In this document: one piece after another, positions 53,946-60,796 of the stretch | Layout: each line of letters begins with the position of its first letter | How positions within the stretch are numbered: position 1 is the stretch's first letter | Assembly (NCBI GenBank): GCA_934394595.1 | Contig: CAKRRX010000001.1 | Coordinates: forward strand, 51,337-115,336 | Reading direction: 5' to 3' | Length of the DNA stretch: 64,000 nt | Origin: an uncultured Blautia sp. | GTDB lineage: Bacteria > Bacillota > Clostridia > Lachnospirales > Lachnospiraceae | Notes under the pieces: model-generated | The model's database searches: none | What the model saw: only the letters and a program-made list of their open reading frames with translations | What the model was told of the DNA's origin: nothing | Made by a program: the position numbers and the translations under genes

Positions 53946-54707
53946 TTAGATCCTCCTATCCAGCTTGATCATGGTGTAATGACGGTATTTGTAACCAGTA
54001 ACCGGGTTGATTCCCTCAAAGGATTCTGCTATGTAATAGCCTTTTTTCGGTTTGATTTCTTTTGGCCATCTTTTCAGCTTTTCTGGTTTCGGTTCTGGAA
54101 GCGGCATGTTCCGGGAATGGCTGTAGCTGGTTTCCCGGAGTCTTGGCTTTGCCGGTGTTCCGTCTTTCTTTTCTTCTTTCGTTTTTTCGTCTTTGGTGAG
54201 GTAAGCCGCAAGTCTTTTAAAATCTTCTTCCGGGCATTTGCTCTTTTTAATCTGAGCTATGTATACCCCACCATATGGCCATGCCCTCTCTATAAGGCTC
54301 GCAGTGTCTCCGATATCGTTCGCAATAAAATGAATATGCCAGGCTCCTTTGGTTCCTCTCTCAATATTCCGGATCCAGAAGAGCTGCCTTCCCCTTTTTC
54401 GGTATATCTTCTTCAGCTTGTCCATTGCCTGCCTGAACTGTTTCTGCGCTGTTGCCATATCTGGCGGCCGGTTCTCAGGCTTGTATGTATAGGTGGCCCA
54501 GAGATCACCCGGTGAAAAATAAGCCATCAGAAGAAGCCTTGCTTTCTTTGTCTTATTCCAGGCATTCACCCTTTGAATATCTTCTGGGGTAAGTTTCTTC
54601 TTCTTTTTTCTTTTCTCTCCCGGGGCTCCATACCTTCCATCGTGGTTTTCTTCCACATACAGGATATCTTTCTTCTGAAGATTCCAGACTTTACGCTTGG
54701 TTCCCAT
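53946..54707 (-). CDS. HUH-endonuclease-type replication initiator
   Basis: 253 aa. Ordered motifs: ATYTYKPENRP (motif 1 position), GAWHIHFIAND with the metal-binding His124-x-His126, and RLAAYLTKDE with candidate nucleophile Tyr169 and a downstream Lys. This is the single-Tyr HUH Rep layout of rolling-circle initiators. The start follows AGGAGCTAAATGTT. A 10-bp inverted repeat and a plus-strand promoter lie in its leader. Confidence 0.78.
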   Translation of the reverse strand: MGTKRKVWNLQKKDILYVEENHDGRYGAPGEKRKKKKKLTPEDIQRVNAWNKTKKARLLLMAYFSPGDLWATYTYKPENRPPDMATAQKQFRQAMDKLKKIYRKRGRQLFWIRNIERGTKGAWHIHFIANDIGDTASLIERAWPYGGVYIAQIKKSKCPEEDFKRLAAYLTKDEKTKEEKKDGTPAKPRLRETSYSHSRNMPLPEPKPEKLKRWPKEIKPKKGYYIAESFEGINPVTGYKYRHYTMIKLDRRI

Positions 54708-54747
54708 AACATTTAGCTCCTAAGTTTAATATCTTTATCAAGTTCGA

Positions 54748-54768
54748 AACAGGGGAAATTCCCCTGTT
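54748..54768. repeat. Perfect 10-bp inverted repeat in the rep leader
   Basis: Arms AACAGGGGAA and TTCCCCTGTT with one central base, 41 nt before the rep start. It could be a cruciform/nick-site for the HUH protein or an operator. Confidence 0.55.
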
Positions 54769-54771
54769 CTA

Positions 54772-54870
54772 TTGACTCCCAGCCACTCAAATGTTATAGT
54801 AATGACAGATGTTTTTATCAGGCGACTGGTAATCTTTAGCCCGTGTATTTGAGGTACACGGGCTATTTTC
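54772..54870 (+). ncRNA. Candidate antisense RNA to the rep leader
   Basis: Plus-strand promoter TTGACT (54772-54777), 17 bp, TATAGT (54795-54800), pointing away from rep. About 38 nt downstream is a hairpin with perfect 10-bp arms AGCCCGTGTA / TACACGGGCT (54838-54864), followed by ATTTTC. A transcript of about 63 nt from near 54807 would be antisense to mRNA that reads into rep from upstream. Copy-number control of plasmid Rep genes often works this way. Confidence 0.5.
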
Positions 54871-55024
54871 ATGCAATTATGTAATCTCCGCCATGGAGAA
54901 CGCACCTTTCTTCTGCCATATTTTTGGCATCCTCTGCTGTCCCAAAATGACTCTGTAAATGGCCGTCTGCATAGTGAATGATCCATATTGTCTTTTGGGG
55001 CGGCTTGTCCTTGGATTTTTCCAT
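54869..55024 (-). CDS. Hypothetical phage protein, 51 aa
   Basis: Reads MEKSKDKPPQKTIWIIHYAD then HFGTAEDAKNMAEERC. AAAGGAAAAGTCA precedes the ATG. A small alpha/beta protein; no family recognised. Confidence 0.7.
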   Translation of the reverse strand: MEKSKDKPPQKTIWIIHYADGHLQSHFGTAEDAKNMAEERCVLHGGDYIIA

Positions 55025-55112
55025 TGACTTTTCCTTTCTACCCTTCTACAATAAGAGGGTGATAAACTATTTTTGTCCATTGGACACCGGATCCTGTCGA
55101 GTTCCCAGCTCT

Positions 55113-55379
55113 TCAGGATCCATTTTCTTTTAATAATCTTTCCAGACGTTCTTTTGCATTTCTGCAAACCTCCCGTGAGGATTTTTCATGCAATATTGAA
55201 TCGAAGAAGATCGTATATCTGGCATCCATTTTGGCTTTTGGCTCATACCCTGCATCTCGGATGTGTATGTAGCAGCCTTTGGTGTGCGATGCCATGGTAA
55301 GCTCAGCAAATGCTGACGTCTGGGCAGTTACCTGCATACACAAACCAAACAGTTCCATAACTTCTTTTTCCAGTATCAT
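55113..55379 (-). CDS. Hypothetical phage protein, 88 aa
   Basis: ATG 55379 (ATGA overlap with the previous gene). Reads MILEKEVMELFGLCMQVTAQ; later GYEPKAKMDARYTIFFDSIL. GAAGGGAATC precedes the start. Found in phage early regions; function unknown. Confidence 0.68.
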   Translation of the reverse strand: MILEKEVMELFGLCMQVTAQTSAFAELTMASHTKGCYIHIRDAGYEPKAKMDARYTIFFDSILHEKSSREVCRNAKERLERLLKENGS

Positions 55380-55537
55380 GATTCCCTTCTTTCCGGCTCC
55401 GTGGCATCCAGACAGAGCCACACGATTACGGACAATGCCACTGCTCCCAGCGCCTGTCTATTCTCTCCCCACTGCCAGAACGGCAGGTATGTAGCCAGGA
55501 TGCCAATAATGATTGACAACACAATATCTCGTTTCAA
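55376..55537 (-). CDS. Small membrane protein, 53 aa (TTG start)
   Basis: TTG 55537 preceded by GGAGACAAGC. Two hydrophobic helices (DIVLSIIIGILATYLPFW and ALGAVALSVIVWLCL) and a charged tail EPERRES. It ends on the next gene's start. Confidence 0.65.
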   Translation of the reverse strand: MKRDIVLSIIIGILATYLPFWQWGENRQALGAVALSVIVWLCLDATEPERRES

Positions 55538-55558
55538 GCTTGTCTCCTTTCTGCTGCC

Positions 55559-55711
55559 TTATCCGGCAGCTTTTTGTCTGTAGAATCCCATTACTTTTCT
55601 GGAAACCTCATCGATAATCTCCTGAATTTCCTCTGGTGTCTTATCCTTGGAATAATCATCGTGAATTCGGATTTCTCCGGATCCATATGGGATTGTCTGT
55701 ACTACAGCCAT
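55559..55711 (-). CDS. Hypothetical phage protein, 50 aa
   Basis: ATG 55711 after GGGAGGTGATCAC. Reads MAVVQTIPYGSGEIRIHDDY and TPEEIQEIIDEVSRKVMGFY, an amphipathic helix. Strong ribosome binding site supports it. Confidence 0.72.
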   Translation of the reverse strand: MAVVQTIPYGSGEIRIHDDYSKDKTPEEIQEIIDEVSRKVMGFYRQKAAG

Positions 55712-55741
55712 GTGATCACCTCCCTGTTACTATGGTATGGA

Positions 55742-56086
55742 TTACGGTTGTACGGGGTTACTGCACTTCTTTCTCCTTAGACCAGATTTTTCTGGGGAAA
55801 GCTCTAGGAGCTGATCTGCAGCTTTTCTGAATACTTTGTCTCGCATTTGTTTATTGGAAAACATTTTATTTATACTTCCAATTCCATTTTTCATGTAAAT
55901 ATGTAGAATATACACACCACTATCGTTTCCTAGCTCATTCTTTTTATCTTCATAGCTGAGTACTTGAATTTCTCTTGCATTGAAAACAACATCATCAATG
56001 CTTATAAAAATTGGATCTATTTCAATCACCTCTTTCTGTCGAAACATGTCGAATGGTATTTGTTGACTTTGCTTATTTTCTCTCAT
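55742..56086 (-). CDS. Hypothetical phage protein, 114 aa
   Basis: Central beta-rich part (IDPIFISIDDVVFNAREIQVL, VYILHIYMKNGIGSIN) resembling a small PH-like barrel, with a basic C-terminus. Divergent from the wHTH gene at 56,140. No family recognised. Confidence 0.62.
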   Translation of the reverse strand: MRENKQSQQIPFDMFRQKEVIEIDPIFISIDDVVFNAREIQVLSYEDKKNELGNDSGVYILHIYMKNGIGSINKMFSNKQMRDKVFRKAADQLLELSPEKSGLRRKKCSNPVQP

Positions 56087-56139
56087 ATTCTGTAGATACA
56101 GGCACTGCCATGCCGAGTATTATGAAAGGAGCCGATTTT

Positions 56140-56460
56140 ATGGAATTAACAAACGAAACCTTAAAGGCGTTTAAAATCATTTTCTGTGAGTACAAACGCC
56201 GCTTGAAATCAGGTTTCACAAAGCCTGATTCTCTAAAATTTGAAAGCAATGATATTTACCAACTCGATGCTTTCAAAAGCTGGGCACAGCCAGATATTCG
56301 TTATGCTATTAGCGAATTAAAGGCTGCCAAATACCTAAAGGCTGATGTTATTGGAAACATCAAAATCACTGAAGCTGGACTTGCTTATATGCAAAACAGA
56401 CCGCGAGAATTTTTCGAAGATCTTTCCAAACTATTCGACCTTGCAAGTATCTTTATCTGA
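56140..56460 (+). CDS. Predicted winged-helix protein, 106 aa
   Basis: ATG 56140 follows AAAGGAGCCGATTTT. Reads LKAFKIIFCEYKRRLKSG, then FKSWAQPDIRYAISELKAAKYL and GNIKITEAGLAYMQN, the pattern of a small wHTH (YjcQ-like). It lies in the early region and is transcribed opposite to its neighbours. Possible DNA-binding regulator. Confidence 0.68.
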   Translation: MELTNETLKAFKIIFCEYKRRLKSGFTKPDSLKFESNDIYQLDAFKSWAQPDIRYAISELKAAKYLKADVIGNIKITEAGLAYMQNRPREFFEDLSKLFDLASIFI

Positions 56461-56466
56461 TCCTTT

Positions 56467-56709
56467 TTAACCAAGCAATGAATCATTTGTTGTATAGGAT
56501 TCCTGTTTACGCAGTTTTCCTTTATCAGAATAATTTGCGAAATGTATAGTCGTATCTACTTCGACCCTGACATGAAAATCATCAGGTGTACAACTGATCA
56601 GGAATCCTGTACAACCATCACCAAAATCTTCCCCGTTAATTTTGAAAATCTTCTTTTCAGTATCCACTTCAATTGTTTTAAGTTCATGCGGGGTAAAAAT
56701 TTTTTCCAT
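56467..56709 (-). CDS. Hypothetical phage protein, 80 aa
   Basis: A beta-rich acidic protein (LKTIEVDTEKKIFKINGED, FLISCTPDDFHVRVEVD). Convergent with the wHTH gene. No family recognised. Confidence 0.65.
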   Translation of the reverse strand: MEKIFTPHELKTIEVDTEKKIFKINGEDFGDGCTGFLISCTPDDFHVRVEVDTTIHFANYSDKGKLRKQESYTTNDSLLG

Positions 56710-56829
56710 TTTGCCTACACTCCTTTCTCTCTTGGTTCGTTTTCTGTTGCAAATGTAATTGACTTTTCTTTCAAATTCTCCTATCCTTTAATTACCGCTA
56801 TTACTTAATCAGAAAGGGGAAATTAGATT

Positions 56830-57114
56830 ATGACCGATAAAGCAAAGCAACTCGTAAGTTTATATGTCCAAGGCGTTGTTCAAGATTCAATGCCACAATT
56901 TGAAGACGCTTTAATGAACAATGTCACACCAGAAATGAGTAAAGACCAAGTGTATGTCAAAATGATTTTAAATGCGGTAACACTTTCCACTGATCTAGCT
57001 ACTCAAATCATTTTAGATTTGCTTGATTCTACTAATGTCTTGTCAATCACTTCTGACGAGAAAGTCCTACAAAAGCTTGCTTTACGTCTTCATACGGATA
57101 ATTTAAAGAAGTAA
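56830..57114 (+). CDS. Hypothetical phage protein, 94 aa
   Basis: A helical acidic protein (MTDKAKQLVSLYVQGVVQDS; VKMILNAVTLSTDLATQI). Preceded by GAAAGGGGAAATTAGATT. Its 3' end overlaps the antisense 50-aa gene by 68 nt. Confidence 0.62.
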   Translation: MTDKAKQLVSLYVQGVVQDSMPQFEDALMNNVTPEMSKDQVYVKMILNAVTLSTDLATQIILDLLDSTNVLSITSDEKVLQKLALRLHTDNLKK

Positions 57115-57199
57115 TTTCTTTTTGCTGGCTTCGAACTGCCATTTCGAGGTCAGCAATTCTTTTTTCTAACTCTTGAATTTTTCTTCTGGAAATCCACAT
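57047..57199 (-). CDS. Small coiled-coil phage protein, 50 aa
   Basis: ATG 57199 after AAGGAGGTAAGCAGAG. Reads MWISRRKIQELEKRIADLEM, a coiled coil. The first half lies outside the plus-strand gene. Strong ribosome binding site and typical phage composition. Confidence 0.6.
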   Translation of the reverse strand: MWISRRKIQELEKRIADLEMAVRSQQKEITSLNYPYEDVKQAFVGLSRQK

Positions 57200-57220
57200 C
57201 TCTGCTTACCTCCTTTCCCG

Positions 57221-57728
57221 TTACTTTTCCAACACTAATCTCATCTGCTCATACTCTGGAACCTTCACAAAATCATCGGGAAGTGTAATACCGAATTGCT
57301 CGCACTCCATTTTGAACGCTTCAGCAATCTTATATGGGGATGAACCCTGCTTTGTCATGATTCGGTCTGTAACTCTGCCAAGCTCTGCAACGCTGGATGC
57401 AATAATCGGATTCAACGGACAAGGAAGCTTTCCATCTTCCATTTCGTGAAAGCGATTTATGTATCTCGCAGTAAATTCTGTTCCTTTTTTGTCCAGTCAG
57501 CTTATGAGCAATGAACTCACAGCCTTTCTTTGTGACCTGAAAGCATGGAAGAATCTTATTCTGCTCTGTTGTATAAGTTGCTTCCTTAAAGAAATCGGTG
57601 AACGCAATTTTGCTTTCTCCTAACTGGTCAACATATTTTCTGATGTCTCTCAGTAAATCACAGTGTTTCTTTCCTACCATTTCTGCTACTTCCATTGAAG
57701 TAATAGTGTTTCTTCTTAAGTTATTCAT
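57221..57728 (-). pseudogene. Rha-family phage regulatory protein, frameshifted
   Basis: The N-terminal part shows the Rha domain (TSMEVAEMVGKKHCDLLRDI, FKEATYTTEQNKILPCF, KKGCEFIAHKLTGQK). Near 57,487 an A6 tract shifts the frame. Removing one A restores GTEFTARYINRFHEMEDGKL and joins a second open segment that ends at 57221 (FVKVPEYEQMRLVLEK). Repaired length is about 168 aa. Rha proteins are phage antirepressor-like regulators. As read, it is non-functional. Confidence 0.8.
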
Positions 57729-57741
57729 TTATCCTCCTAAA

Positions 57742-58107
57742 AGTTAAATATTTTGAACTTTTGGTGTAAAAAAATATGTTGGTATATCTTCTTCCACTAA
57801 ATTTAGAAGATTAATCGCCTTACAAATATCTGGCTGATTCCAAGGTCTTTTTCCGCTCATTTTCAATGAAAGAGTACGTTCTGACCATTCCATTGCTTCT
57901 GCAAATTTATATCTTGTACCAAATACTTCTACGATTTTTCCACTAAGTTTATTATAGTTAAAAGCCATTTCTATCCTCCTTTCATAGTTCAATTTTTTGA
58001 ACTGTTCATATCTTAGCATTTATAAAATTGTTTGTCAATATGGTAATTCAATTTTTTTAACTTTGTAAGTTTTTACCGTTGAACTTTTGTTTAATATATG
58101 TTATATT
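57742..58107. promoter_or_regulatory. Lysogeny switch: divergent promoters and 18-bp operators
   Basis: Three related 18-bp palindromes of consensus AGTTCAATTTTTTGAACT: 57742-57759 (two mismatches), 57986-58003 (perfect) and 58045-58062 (two mismatches). The early minus promoter is TTGACA (58038-58033), 17 bp, TAAGAT (58015-58010), lying between the last two. The repressor plus promoter is TTGAAC (58079-58084), 17 bp, TATATT (58102-58107), whose -35 contains a half site. Confidence 0.78.
57744..57968 (-). CDS. Cro-like/DUF739 phage regulator
   Basis: 74 aa; ATG 57968 after GAAAGGAGGATAGAA. Reads YNKLSGKIVEVFGTRYKFAEAM and WSERTLSLKMSGKRPWNQPD, a helix-turn-helix of the DUF739/phi-SLT Cro-like group. 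First gene of the early operon, opposite the repressor; O2-O3 operators lie upstream and a related site on its stop codon. Confidence 0.8.
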   Translation of the reverse strand: MAFNYNKLSGKIVEVFGTRYKFAEAMEWSERTLSLKMSGKRPWNQPDICKAINLLNLVEEDIPTYFFTPKVQNI

Positions 58108-58132
58108 AATTTCAGAAAGGCGGTATATATCT

Positions 58133-58771
58133 ATGAAGAAAGAAAACACTGCTACCAGATTAAAACAAATAATGTCTGATAAAAATTTGCGACAGGTAGA
58201 CATTTTAGCAAAAACTATGCCATATTGTAAAAAATATGGTGTAAAAATGAATAAATCTGATCTCAGTCAATATTGTTCAGGAAAAACAGAGCCAAATCAG
58301 AATAAACTTTTTGTACTTAGTTTAGCTTTAAACGTTAGCGAAGCTTGGCTCATGGGATTTGATGTTCCTATGGAGAGAGATTCGTATAATAAACAATGGG
58401 AAAAAGAAGCCGCTCAATTTTCTGATAACATAAATTCATTCCATATGGAATTAAATAGTCTTGGTTGGTCTTGTGAATGGATTGATAGTGATGCGAAATA
58501 CTTACTTTCAAACGGAAATGTTTCTTTTAAAATATCTTCAGATGAATATTCCAATTTCATAGAAGATGTTAATAATTTTTATAAAACTCGCTTGGAGAAA
58601 CTATATGAGAAGTCAAAAGTTTCTCTCTTTCCATCGGATGAGCTTGCCACTACTGCTCAGTATCAGCAGCCAACTACTCTTGCAGCTCACCATGAAGGTA
58701 CCGAATATACAGAAGACGAACTGAAAGAAATTGACCAGTTTAAGAAGATGGTAGAAAACAAAAGGAAATAA
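58133..58771 (+). CDS. Phage repressor (XRE family)
   Basis: 212 aa; ATG 58133 after GAAAGGCGGTATATATCT. The N-terminal XRE helix-turn-helix reads RLKQIMSDKNLRQVDILAK with DLSQYCSGKTEPNQNKLFVL and SEAWLMGFDVPME. The rest lacks an S24 peptidase (no LexA-type Ser/Lys), so induction may use the ImmA-like peptidase encoded at 59,161. C-terminal acidic helix. Confidence 0.85.
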   Translation: MKKENTATRLKQIMSDKNLRQVDILAKTMPYCKKYGVKMNKSDLSQYCSGKTEPNQNKLFVLSLALNVSEAWLMGFDVPMERDSYNKQWEKEAAQFSDNINSFHMELNSLGWSCEWIDSDAKYLLSNGNVSFKISSDEYSNFIEDVNNFYKTRLEKLYEKSKVSLFPSDELATTAQYQQPTTLAAHHEGTEYTEDELKEIDQFKKMVENKRK

Positions 58772-58878
58772 TCGGCAGATCTGCCAGAATGTACATTGAC
58801 AATATAATATATTTACCCAGGGGACTGGGGGACGCGCTCTTCGCCTAATCCGGACACCTTACGGAGGAGGTGAAGTTT

Positions 58879-58962
58879 ATGAGCGATTACGAGACATTTA
58901 TGATTATGTTGACTTTTGCTAATTTAATCGTAGCCATACTTACATACGCACATAAAAAATAG
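58879..58962 (+). CDS. Type I toxin, putative holin-like toxin (27 aa)
   Basis: A 27-residue peptide, MSDYETFMIMLTFANLIVAI followed by LTYAHKK: short polar start, one membrane helix, basic end, as in the Hol_Tox/TxpA-like toxins. AGGAGGTGAAGTTT is an excellent ribosome binding site. The mRNA ends at the hairpin at 58,954-58,999. A convergent antisense transcript covers that end. Confidence 0.8.
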   Translation: MSDYETFMIMLTFANLIVAILTYAHKK

Positions 58963-58999
58963 CCGTCCTAATCTTTGGCGAGATCAACGGCTATTTTTT
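58954..58999. terminator. Bidirectional terminator shared by toxin and antisense RNA
   Basis: Arms AAAAAATAGCCGT and ACGGCTATTTTTT: T-runs on both strands, so it can end both the toxin mRNA and the antisense RNA. Confidence 0.8.
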
Positions 59000-59090
59000 A
59001 GCTAACTATTTTCGCTGGGTTGGGTGAAGTGCAGTCACCTTCCAACTCCCTTGTTAAATATATTATATGTCACTGTGAGATATTTGTCAA
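58960..59090 (-). ncRNA. Candidate antitoxin antisense RNA (RatA-like arrangement)
   Basis: Consensus minus promoter TTGACA (59090-59085), 17 bp, TATAAT (59067-59062) directs transcription from about 59,055 towards the toxin gene, ending at the shared hairpin. The transcript would pair with the 3' end of the toxin mRNA. No coding frame is on it. Confidence 0.65.
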
Positions 59091-59160
59091 TTTTTTTTAC
59101 TGAATAGCTGTACAAACTTTTGTACATCCAATAAGATATACTAGAGCGGGAGGTGTTTAC

Positions 59161-59640
59161 ATGAACACATACGAAGAATTACAAGATCAGGCCTGCGCAG
59201 ACGGTATAGATGTTATAGACTATAATTTTAATAGTCGGAATATAAAAGGCCTATATTGCAATGACACTGTAGCAATCAGCAAATCTATCTCCACTCAGGC
59301 TGAAAAGTCCTGTGTCCTGGCAGAAGAGCTTGGCCATCACTACACTACTGTTGGCGACATCATTGATCAGACTAAGGTCAGCAACCGAAAGCAGGAATAC
59401 AGGGCTCGGCTTTACGGTTACAACCTTAAGATTGGCCTAATCGGGATTGTACGAGCTTATGAAGCCGGCTGCAGGAATCTGTATGAAATGGCGGAATATC
59501 TGGATGCTACAGAAGAATATCTGAAAGAAGCCTTGGAGTGCTACCATTCCATACACGGGATTTATGCTACTCTGGACAATTACATAATTTTCTTTGAACC
59601 TACGCTTGTCGTAATGAAAGCAGTATTCAAGGTAGTTTAA
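59161..59640 (+). CDS. ImmA/IrrE-family metallopeptidase
   Basis: 159 aa. The metal motif region is CVLAEELGHHYTTVGDI: the HExxH-like core with Glu in place of the first His, as often found in phage ImmA proteins. N-terminal NTYEELQDQACADGIDVIDY fits the family. ImmA proteins cleave the ImmR-type repressor to induce excision. It lies downstream of the repressor. Confidence 0.83.
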   Translation: MNTYEELQDQACADGIDVIDYNFNSRNIKGLYCNDTVAISKSISTQAEKSCVLAEELGHHYTTVGDIIDQTKVSNRKQEYRARLYGYNLKIGLIGIVRAYEAGCRNLYEMAEYLDATEEYLKEALECYHSIHGIYATLDNYIIFFEPTLVVMKAVFKVV

Positions 59641-59690
59641 TCCGCTTCGGCGTTTTAATAAAAAAAACTATATCAAGGGAGGTTTTTCTT

Positions 59691-60425
59691 ATGAAAAAGA
59701 AATTTATTGTCTGCTTTGCTCTTGTTTGTTCTTTTATGCCATGCAACATGGTTTATGCAAGCATTGATGATGTGAATATGTTTTTAAATCAATACGCTCA
59801 AGAAGATAATGCGTTCTATGCAGAAGAATATAGCGGAAAAGACAGTGAAGGAACTGATTATAAAACACTTATAGTTAGAATTGATTTGAACAAACTAAAC
59901 ATCAAACCTTCTGACAAAGAAAATATTTTTACAGAAATGTCCGCACAAGAATGGTTTGATTACACGACTATTTGCAATATAAATGTAAGCTCATCCATTG
60001 GAGCATTAGCCCCTACCTATTTTTATGATATAAAAAGCGGAACCAAAATAGATTGCACAAATGAACACCCATCATCTATGCGCTTTCCATGGCTGATAAA
60101 AACTGAAAATGATCTTTCTGATGACGAGCGTAGATTTATTCTAAGAATAGCACAAGAAATACTTCAAGGGCATTTAAATACGTCAATTTCGCTACATATT
60201 GGAGCCAACAACGAAAGCAATTGTACGCTTAAGATTTGTAATGGGCTTGCGGAAGTTAATGGGATGTATAAATTAAATGGTAATAATTATCAATTTTCTA
60301 CTCAATTCACTTATGCCACAGAAGACTATCAAAATGGAACCTATGAGGAACTTTATTTAGGTGCAAATGATATTGATATATATGGAACAAATGTCAAATT
60401 CCAATATCGTACTTTCGATGAATAA
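59691..60425 (+). CDS. Secreted protein of unknown function (lysogenic cargo)
   Basis: 244 aa with a signal peptide (MKKKFIVCFALVCSFMPCNM then VYAS). The mature part begins IDDVNMFLNQYAQEDNAFYA and is beta-rich near the end. It is AT-rich compared with structural genes and lies in the lysogeny region, so it is probably expressed from the prophage. No family recognised. Confidence 0.68.
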   Translation: MKKKFIVCFALVCSFMPCNMVYASIDDVNMFLNQYAQEDNAFYAEEYSGKDSEGTDYKTLIVRIDLNKLNIKPSDKENIFTEMSAQEWFDYTTICNINVSSSIGALAPTYFYDIKSGTKIDCTNEHPSSMRFPWLIKTENDLSDDERRFILRIAQEILQGHLNTSISLHIGANNESNCTLKICNGLAEVNGMYKLNGNNYQFSTQFTYATEDYQNGTYEELYLGANDIDIYGTNVKFQYRTFDE

Positions 60426-60474
60426 TAAAACCATTTTTTGTTATATTACTCGCTCACATAAATTACATGTTTGA

Positions 60475-60612
60475 GCAAAAGCTTTCTCTATGGAGCTACT
60501 GCTTCCAGATTCGTTTCTGGATGAATACAGAGATTTTACTATTGAACAAATATCCAGGATGACTGGATATCATAGAAGATTGATTGAATTGAGACTAGAT
60601 AAAAACAGATAA
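60475..60612 (+). pseudogene. C-terminal remnant of an ImmA/IrrE peptidase
   Basis: A 45-codon open stretch reads AKAFSMELLLPDSFLDEY … FTIEQISRMTGYHRRLIELR, which matches the C-terminus of ImmA/IrrE peptidases. No ribosome binding site or N-terminal domain precedes it. Confidence 0.55.
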
Positions 60613-60662
60613 ACGCGAATAAAACACAATAAAAATTGTTAAAATAAAATCAACATACCTTA

Positions 60663-60786
60663 TTGACACAGGAATTAAAGAATGTTATGATGTTTACACG
60701 TTAGGAGAGAATATTCATCTACCTAATGCATATAATATTTTGGAACGTACTCCGGTGTCCTTCGGGCCCGGGGTCTTTTATTTTTA
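60663..60786 (+). ncRNA. Candidate abiF-associated structured RNA with promoter and terminator hairpin
   Basis: Promoter TTGACA (60663-60668), 17 bp, TATGAT (60686-60691). The transcript (about 60698-60786) has complementary segments (CGTTAGG with CCTAATG; ACGTT with AACGT) that could stack or form a pseudoknot. It ends in a GC-rich hairpin with a TTCG loop (TCCGGTGTCC … GGCCCGGGG), then TCTTTTATTTTT. This lies 11 nt before the ATG of an Abi_2 gene, the position of the known abiF RNA motif. I cannot test the covariance model. Confidence 0.5.
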
Positions 60787-60796
60787 CGGAGGATTT

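Noticed and set aside
54738-54986. 82-codon minus-strand open frame across the rep leader
   Set aside because: It crosses the hairpin and promoter region and conflicts with the better-supported 51-aa gene; no ribosome binding site.
55067-55123. 18-codon open frame (MDPEELGTRQDPVSNGQK)
   Set aside because: It has only a weak AAAGAAA upstream and is too short to support by sequence alone.
57480-57495. Programmed -1 frameshift in the Rha gene
   Set aside because: The A6 tract is not in the phase needed for a canonical -1 site; joining the frames requires a +1 shift or loss of one A.
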